Shown here one piece after another: positions 59,426-64,000 of a DNA stretch of 64,000 bases. Positions within the stretch are counted from its first letter, which is position 1; each line of letters opens with the position of its first letter. Source of the stretch: Oscillospiraceae bacterium (GTDB taxonomy: Bacteria; Bacillota; Clostridia; Oscillospirales; CAG-272); the NCBI GenBank assembly GCA_015064355.1, contig SVSJ01000005.1:20614-84613 (forward strand). The letters run 5' to 3'. The position numbers and the translations under genes were made by a program. The notes beneath the pieces were generated by a model. The model searched no databases. It was not told the origin of the DNA and saw nothing but the letters and a program-made list of their open reading frames with translations.

Positions 59426-60808
59426 ATGGCAAAAATGTGGGACGCAAGATTTTCCAAGGTTGAAAATAAGCGCGTAAATGACTTTAATTCGTCCATATCT
59501 TTCGACTCCCGTATGTTCCGCGAGGATATTGAGGGATCAATTGCTCACGCAACGATGCTCGGCAAAAAGGGGATTATTTCCGCAGATGATTCTGAAAAGA
59601 TCGTTACCGCTCTCCGTCAGATCAGATCTGACATTGAAGACGGTACTCTTCCCATTGATCCCGAGGCTGAGGACATTCACATGTTCGTCGAGGAAGTGCT
59701 GACAAAGCGCATTGGCGACGCCGGCAAAAGACTCCACACAGCACGCAGCCGTAACGACCAGGTCGCTCTCGATATTCGTCTTTACCTAAAAAAGGAGATC
59801 GGTGAGATCAGGGAGCTTGTGCTGAATCTGCTTTCGGTTATTGCAAAGACTGCAGAGGAAAACAAGGACGCGGTTATGCCGGGTTACACACATCTTCAGC
59901 GCGCACAGCCTGTGACATTCGGTCACTATATGCTGGCTTATGCCCAGATGTTCATTCGCGACGATCTGCGTCTGAAGCAGACCCTTGAGAGAACGGCTAT
60001 TTCCCCGCTCGGCTCCGGTGCTCTTGCTTCTACCACTTACCCCATTGACAGACAGATGGTTGCAGAGCTTCTCGGACTCGACGGAGTGACTGAAAACTCA
60101 ATGGACGGCGTTTCCGACCGTGATTTTCTCCTTGAGCTTGCATTTGATCTTTCTGTGATTATGATGCACCTTTCACGTTTCTCCGAGGAGATCATTCTTT
60201 GGTGCTCAAGCGAGTTCTCGTTCATTGACCTTGATGATGCCTTCTCAACAGGCTCCTCAATTATGCCGCAGAAGAAAAATCCCGATATAGCAGAGCTTGT
60301 TCGCGGTAAGACCGGCCGTGTTTACGGGGATCTGACAACCGTACTCACAATGATGAAGGGTATTCCTCTCGCCTACAACAAGGATATGCAGGAGGACAAG
60401 GAGGCGATCTTCGACGCTATTGACAACGCGAAACTGTGTCTTGAGCTCTTTGCCTCTATGCTCGATACTCTCACAGTAAAGCGTGACAATCTCCGCAAAT
60501 CAGCTTCCGGTGGGTTTATCAACGCCACAGACTGCGCTGACTATCTTGTGGGAAAAGGACTCCCGTTCCGTGACGCATACCGTGTAAGCGGACGTCTCGT
60601 TGCTTACTGCATCGAAAACAAGACTGATATTGAGTCTCTTGATCTTGACACATACCGTCAGTTCTCACCCCTCTTTGACGAAGGTGTCTACGACGCGGTG
60701 AACCTTGACAACTGCGTTAACCGCCGTACAGTATACGGTGGACCTTCTATTGAATCTGTTGAAAGACAGATCGGCATTGTGAAAAGCTATATCCAACTCC
60801 AGGCTTAA
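59426..60808 (+). CDS. argH: Argininosuccinate lyase
   Basis: 460 residues. Fumarase/aspartase superfamily signature SSIMPQKKNPDIAELVRGKTG; DIHMFVEEVLTKRIGDAGKRLHTARSRNDQVALDIRLYL holds substrate-contact segments, and PGYTHLQRAQPVTFGHYMLA the catalytic THLQRAQP region. Releases arginine and fumarate. 82 bases after argG; AAAGGTGA upstream of the ATG. Confidence 0.97.
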   Translation: MAKMWDARFSKVENKRVNDFNSSISFDSRMFREDIEGSIAHATMLGKKGIISADDSEKIVTALRQIRSDIEDGTLPIDPEAEDIHMFVEEVLTKRIGDAGKRLHTARSRNDQVALDIRLYLKKEIGEIRELVLNLLSVIAKTAEENKDAVMPGYTHLQRAQPVTFGHYMLAYAQMFIRDDLRLKQTLERTAISPLGSGALASTTYPIDRQMVAELLGLDGVTENSMDGVSDRDFLLELAFDLSVIMMHLSRFSEEIILWCSSEFSFIDLDDAFSTGSSIMPQKKNPDIAELVRGKTGRVYGDLTTVLTMMKGIPLAYNKDMQEDKEAIFDAIDNAKLCLELFASMLDTLTVKRDNLRKSASGGFINATDCADYLVGKGLPFRDAYRVSGRLVAYCIENKTDIESLDLDTYRQFSPLFDEGVYDAVNLDNCVNRRTVYGGPSIESVERQIGIVKSYIQLQA

Positions 60809-60814
60809 ATAAAT

Positions 60815-60848
60815 ACACCGTTCACGATAATTCACTCGCGAGCGGTGT
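60815..60848. terminator. Bidirectional terminator between argH and the repeat protein
   Basis: 9-bp stem ACACCGTTC/GAGCGGTGT with one G-U; plus strand continues as TTTTTGTTTATT, minus strand as ATTTATTT. Confidence 0.8.
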
Positions 60849-60854
60849 TTTTGT

Positions 60855-62489
60855 TTATTCGTTTTCAAGGCTCATACTGCCGATCCTCCAGCTGTATCCC
60901 GTATTGACACACAACACGGTCATTTTGCCGGAATATTCACGCTTAATGTCATAGAAATACTGGTCTATGTCAAATTCAATGGCGCAGACAACGCTGCCAT
61001 CACCCATCAAATTCATACTTGTAACCTCAAATTTCTTTACGTCCTCTCTTGTAACAGGTGCAACGTACCATACGCCGTTTCTTGAGCTGACAAGCTTATC
61101 ATACAGGTTTGATCCGTAAACCACGTGAGAGAGAGCTTTTGTGAGATTATCGTCAATGTTAATGTATCCGTTTGACACATACGAGAAATAGTCCTTTGCA
61201 AACGCCATGGCAAGCTGGGAAAACATCTCATCGTTTGTTGCGGGATACAGGGCTGTGAGCTTTATTTCCCTCTCCGTTTCGCTAACGGTGACGGGTATTT
61301 TTTCGCCTTTATATACAACACCGGCCCCTTCTATGGGATAAAACAGATTTTCGATCACGTACACGTCATAATAATGTGCACTTGTTGTGTTCTCGAAGAG
61401 CTCGGGGTATGCAAGCTCCTTTTCGGATTTCCAATCAAGCAAGCTCTGTCCGCCCACTGTCACTTCGCTTTCCTCCGGTGCTTTGATCTCCACGGTGTAG
61501 GTTAGCTCATTGGGATAGGAAACTGTGTACGCACCTGCTCCGTTATACGAAACAGTTGCGGTAATTCCCTTATATTCTGCGGTGATCTCGGGTGTGCCTA
61601 TAAGTCCGGAGACGGTGTACACGTCATAGGTAGGAAGTCCGGGCTTTCCTGCGTCAAACACGCTGTAATCGTATGCAAGGCCTGAAGCGGTTATGTATGA
61701 GCTGTCAACCGTGATCCCGTTTATCTCGAGCACAGCCCCTGTAGGAGCCTCGATAGTGTATCCTGCGAAATTGGAGTCCGGGTGGAGAAACAGCACTGTG
61801 TCAGCGTTGGTCTCGTCCGGGCATTCTCTGCCGTCAAGGGAACAGGTGACTGCAGGCGCAGAATATAATCCGGTCACACGGTATACATCAGCATCAAGGT
61901 TAACGTTCTTTTCAAAATTGCTTGCGTAGGGATAGGGTGTGTTCTCATTCACAAGATAACTTTCGTCAAGGGTCACGCCGTTTACTTTAACTGTGCCTGT
62001 CTTCGGAGCGTACACCGTGCAGGTAATATCTGACTCACCGGGATAAGAAAGGCTTGCTGATTTTTCGGTGACTGTCCATTTGGAAAAGCCGTATTTGCCT
62101 CCCTGCTCCTCGGTCATCACGATGCTGCCGATCTTTACACCGTCACGAATAATCGTATATGCTGGAGCGTTTATGGTGGACACGGCAAAATTGCGCTCGC
62201 AGGTAAATTCACCATCAAGCTTGTTAAGTGCTGTTTTGCAGGAATTTGCAATTACTTCCGCGGAATCAAAGGTGTGCTCTGCTTCGCGGGCTGCTTGGTC
62301 TATCCAGGATTCAACTTCGGCTATGGTAAGGGATTTTGCGTATGCATCTGCTGCGCTGTTCGGCTGTGCCTTTTCGTATGCTGCAATAAAATCATAGAAT
62401 ATTGTCAGCCCGCACTCTATAAGTAAAAGGGCGCAGATGGTTACCACAGCGTAGGTACGCCAGAATCCGGAGATTTTTTTATTCTTCAT
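60855..62489 (-). CDS. Membrane-anchored repeat protein of unknown function
   Basis: 544 residues. One membrane segment (about 12-34), a helical part to ~95, then three beta-type repeats of ~87 residues: each opens with an A-P segment followed by a NGITVD-like turn (158-178, 245-265, 332-352) and ends with a DVYxVxGLxxxPxVT-like strand (201-215, 289-303, 375-388). The C-terminal ~125 residues (YFSYVSNGYINIDDNL, KFEVTSMNLMGDGSVVCAIEFD) look like a separate NTF2-like domain. PEGA-like repeats are the closest thing I can suggest. I start it at ATG 62489, overlapping the NAGPA gene stop by 11 bases; no named family is recognised. Confidence 0.75.
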   Translation of the reverse strand: MKNKKISGFWRTYAVVTICALLLIECGLTIFYDFIAAYEKAQPNSAADAYAKSLTIAEVESWIDQAAREAEHTFDSAEVIANSCKTALNKLDGEFTCERNFAVSTINAPAYTIIRDGVKIGSIVMTEEQGGKYGFSKWTVTEKSASLSYPGESDITCTVYAPKTGTVKVNGVTLDESYLVNENTPYPYASNFEKNVNLDADVYRVTGLYSAPAVTCSLDGRECPDETNADTVLFLHPDSNFAGYTIEAPTGAVLEINGITVDSSYITASGLAYDYSVFDAGKPGLPTYDVYTVSGLIGTPEITAEYKGITATVSYNGAGAYTVSYPNELTYTVEIKAPEESEVTVGGQSLLDWKSEKELAYPELFENTTSAHYYDVYVIENLFYPIEGAGVVYKGEKIPVTVSETEREIKLTALYPATNDEMFSQLAMAFAKDYFSYVSNGYINIDDNLTKALSHVVYGSNLYDKLVSSRNGVWYVAPVTREDVKKFEVTSMNLMGDGSVVCAIEFDIDQYFYDIKREYSGKMTVLCVNTGYSWRIGSMSLENE

Positions 62490-63591
62490 TCTTTCGCACC
62501 AGGATCGCAGTTGCAACCACCCTTTCTCCGAAGATATATGCGCTGTTAGTGAGATATTCCCCATCCATTATCATAATAGAGGATGATCCACCGTCAAGGT
62601 TTGTTGCGTTAATCGCCCCGTGCTCCAGCATTATAGCGGACAAGTCGTCCAAAGTTGCACCAAGGCTGTCGATTGACCTGCCGTTTATAACGAGGAGAAG
62701 GATCGCGCCGTCTGCTCTCTGGCCGATGGCAGTTCTCGGATTCAGACCGCCTCCCAATCCCCATTTGCCACCTGCCGCCTCGCCATTAACAACAAGGGCA
62801 GGACCAAAGCTTGCGGCATAACGGATATTTGCTTCAAGTGCCTGGTGACCTGTCATCTGGCCAACGTGAAGAAGACCGTTTGAATCAAGCCCCGCAATAC
62901 TGAAGCTTGCGTTGGGGTCACCCCAAAGAAGCTCTCCTTCGTAAATAACCATGCCGTCGGGAATTCCGCCTGTGCCTTGCCCGTTAGGATCATAAAATCC
63001 GCCGGCGTTTGTTCCTGCAATGCAGTCGTATTTTTCGATCATTGCGGCAACAGTCAAGCCGGAGCTGTCAGCGCCATAGCTGTCCGGAACGCCAACGAAA
63101 ACTCTTGTGGGATCGGTAATTACCATCATTTTTCCGTGGAATGTCTGGCCTTTTATGTCGATGACCTGTATTCCGTCATCAGCTTCGTTTGTATCATCGG
63201 GAGGAGTTACCGCGGTATCGGGTTTTCCGGGGGATGAATCGTCAGGGTCAAGTAAAGATTCGGAAGAATCGGCAGGAGAGCCGGGAGTGGGAGTATCGGG
63301 CTTTGTGGGAATAGAAATAAGGGAAGAATCCATTTCAGAGCCGCTTTTGTCTTCACCTGTCTGAAGGATCTCTGCAATCTCATTTTCGTTAAGATATATG
63401 TCGGCCAGGAATCCACCGGCAGACGTTTCCTTAACGGAGAGAACAAAGAGTCTTCTGGCTGTAGTGGAGGGGCCGTGGACAAGGATCCACATAACTCCGT
63501 AAACGGCAAAAACCACAAGAAGCAGCGCTGTGATCACACAAACCGCCACCCGCAGAGCAACCTTTCCCCCATTCATTTTTTTAGCTTCCAT
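62479..63591 (-). CDS. Phosphodiester glycosidase (NAGPA) family protein, membrane-anchored
   Basis: 370 residues. Membrane anchor (about 12-36), a Pro/Ser/Asp-rich linker (about 80-140) and a C-terminal NAGPA domain: IAGTNAGGFYDPNG, IPDGMVIYEGELLWGD, ALVVNGEA, NPRTAIGQRADGAILLLVINGRS, ATNLDGGSSSIMIMDGEYL. The domain cleaves phosphodiester-linked sugars in lysosomal enzyme processing and teichoic-acid-related contexts in bacteria. ATG 63591 with GGGAGAA upstream is chosen over an 84-residue N-terminal extension. First gene of a two-gene unit with the repeat protein. Confidence 0.87.
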   Translation of the reverse strand: MEAKKMNGGKVALRVAVCVITALLLVVFAVYGVMWILVHGPSTTARRLFVLSVKETSAGGFLADIYLNENEIAEILQTGEDKSGSEMDSSLISIPTKPDTPTPGSPADSSESLLDPDDSSPGKPDTAVTPPDDTNEADDGIQVIDIKGQTFHGKMMVITDPTRVFVGVPDSYGADSSGLTVAAMIEKYDCIAGTNAGGFYDPNGQGTGGIPDGMVIYEGELLWGDPNASFSIAGLDSNGLLHVGQMTGHQALEANIRYAASFGPALVVNGEAAGGKWGLGGGLNPRTAIGQRADGAILLLVINGRSIDSLGATLDDLSAIMLEHGAINATNLDGGSSSIMIMDGEYLTNSAYIFGERVVATAILVRKNEE

Positions 63592-63721
63592 TACCGTAAT
63601 TCTCCCAAAAATATTATCACATATTAAGACGACAAAATCCGCAAAATAGTTCCACAAAAAATCAAAATTTATAAAAAAAGAAACATCTTTTGTGACGTAC
63701 CCTAAAGGACAGTTTTTCAAG

Positions 63722-63755
63722 AATACGGTATATCTCGAAAGAGGTATGCCGTATT
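63722..63755 (+). terminator. Plus-strand hairpin with GAAA loop, possible terminator or structured leader
   Basis: Stem AATACGGTATATCTC/GAGGTATGCCGTATT, 15 pairs including two G-U that only form on the plus strand; loop GAAA. It is followed by TTTGTGTTTGTGT, weakly T-rich. No plus-strand gene upstream needs it. Confidence 0.4.
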
Positions 63756-63863
63756 TGTGTTTGTGTCTACAAATGCAGTGCTTGTCAAGAAAAAATGACG
63801 TACAAAGAGTCTGTAGTAAAATAGAGGAGAATTTAATATTCAACGTACTGTTTGTATAAAAAT

Positions 63864-63887
63864 CCCTCGCTTAGTAAGAAACGAGGG
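63864..63887 (-). terminator. Terminator of the gene at the right edge
   Basis: 6-bp stem CCCTCG/CGAGGG with a 12-base loop on the minus strand, then ATTTTTAT, ~10 bases past the stop of the truncated gene. Confidence 0.75.
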
Positions 63888-63896
63888 TTAAGTTTA

Positions 63897-64000
63897 TTAC
63901 ATTTCTTTCTTTTTATAGAACACAACGGATAGATACCAAGAAAGCACATATATTCCGATACCTACAAGACAAGCAATAGGCAAAAAGGCGTTCAGTTGAA
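63897..64000 (-). CDS. C-terminal end of a membrane protein (truncated by window edge)
   Basis: The last 34 residues of a minus-strand gene, ending ...YKKKEM-stop: a hydrophobic segment (LPIACLVGIGIYVLSWYLSVV) and a short basic tail. This is the pattern of the final membrane helix of permeases, such as ABC-2 type, but the family cannot be fixed from this piece. A terminator follows. Confidence 0.6.
   Translation of the reverse strand, partial: QLNAFLPIACLVGIGIYVLSWYLSVVFYKKKEM

Larger units (their letters stand above)
63592..63896. other. 305-base intergenic stretch with a 15-bp hairpin and short repeats
   Basis: No gene is seen. It holds a 15-bp hairpin with a GAAA tetraloop (63722-63755; two positions are G-U on the plus strand and A-C mismatches on the minus strand), three ACGTAC hexamers (63695, 63798, 63843), two of them within TGACGTAC, and a terminator for the incomplete gene at the window end. 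AT content is high. Confidence 0.6.

Noticed and set aside
1..64000. CRISPR arrays, insertion sequences, prophage genes, rRNA
   Set aside because: No regularly spaced repeats, transposase or integrase motifs, or rRNA signatures were found on reading both strands.

Overview
The window reads as a contiguous chromosomal segment of a spore-forming member of the Bacillota, most likely class Clostridia of an Oscillospirales- or Christensenellales-like gut type. Evidence: an intact spoIIAA-spoIIAB-sigF operon, a PdaA-type deacetylase, a SpoIID/LytB-domain protein, a MecA-like adaptor, a PPi-type phosphofructokinase, a TatD-linked radical SAM protein, sigma-A promoters of the TTGACA-17-TATAAT type, and Gram-positive GGAGG ribosome binding sites. 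The order below class is inference. I see no phage, insertion sequence, CRISPR array or rRNA. The one RNA gene found is tRNA-Lys(UUU).

Layout. 0-3 kb: end of metG, tatD and a radical SAM gene in one operon, converging on tmcAL. 3-7 kb: ackA, then an AraC regulator divergent from a Gfo/Idh/MocA oxidoreductase. 7-12 kb (minus): response regulator, histidine kinase, 999-residue ABC transporter and CDP-alcohol phosphatidyltransferase, behind a consensus promoter. 12-15 kb: two zinc-ribbon membrane proteins converging on each other, then a MecA-like adaptor. 15-20.5 kb (minus): pcrA, proS, rodA. 20.5-24 kb: an AGCS symporter overlapping a pair of uncharacterised proteins, then trmB. 24-29 kb: a DUF1700/DUF4097-like pair with a TSCPD protein, facing a SpoIID/LytB protein and its small secreted partner. 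29-34 kb (minus): prfA, tsaC, a GyrA/ParC-like topoisomerase subunit, a YdcF/SanA-like protein. 34-37 kb (minus): coaE, a lytic transglycosylase, an M18 aminopeptidase. 37-41 kb: tRNA-Lys, then gltX-glnS. 41-45.6 kb: a DivIVA-like gene overlapping an XRE-TPR regulator, converging on polA. 45.6-47.3 kb: spoIIA operon. 47.4-52.6 kb: pfp and a heterodimeric ABC exporter. 52.7-56.2 kb: two XRE-TPR paralogues flanking an ECF sigma and a DUF4367-like protein. 56.2-58 kb: two polysaccharide deacetylases. 58-61 kb: argG, argH. 61-64 kb: a repeat-bearing membrane protein and a NAGPA-type glycosidase, then the end of a further membrane protein.

Most of the window is core metabolism, translation and cell-envelope or sporulation function. 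The parts least explained by known biology are the two-component/giant ABC/phospholipid-synthase cluster, the DUF6323/DUF6179-like pair, the XRE-sigma-antisigma-XRE module, the zinc-ribbon membrane proteins and the NAGPA/repeat-protein operon. Promoter and terminator calls were made by eye from sequence and are candidates. Many starts were moved downstream of the longest reading frame because a ribosome binding site or promoter fixes them there.
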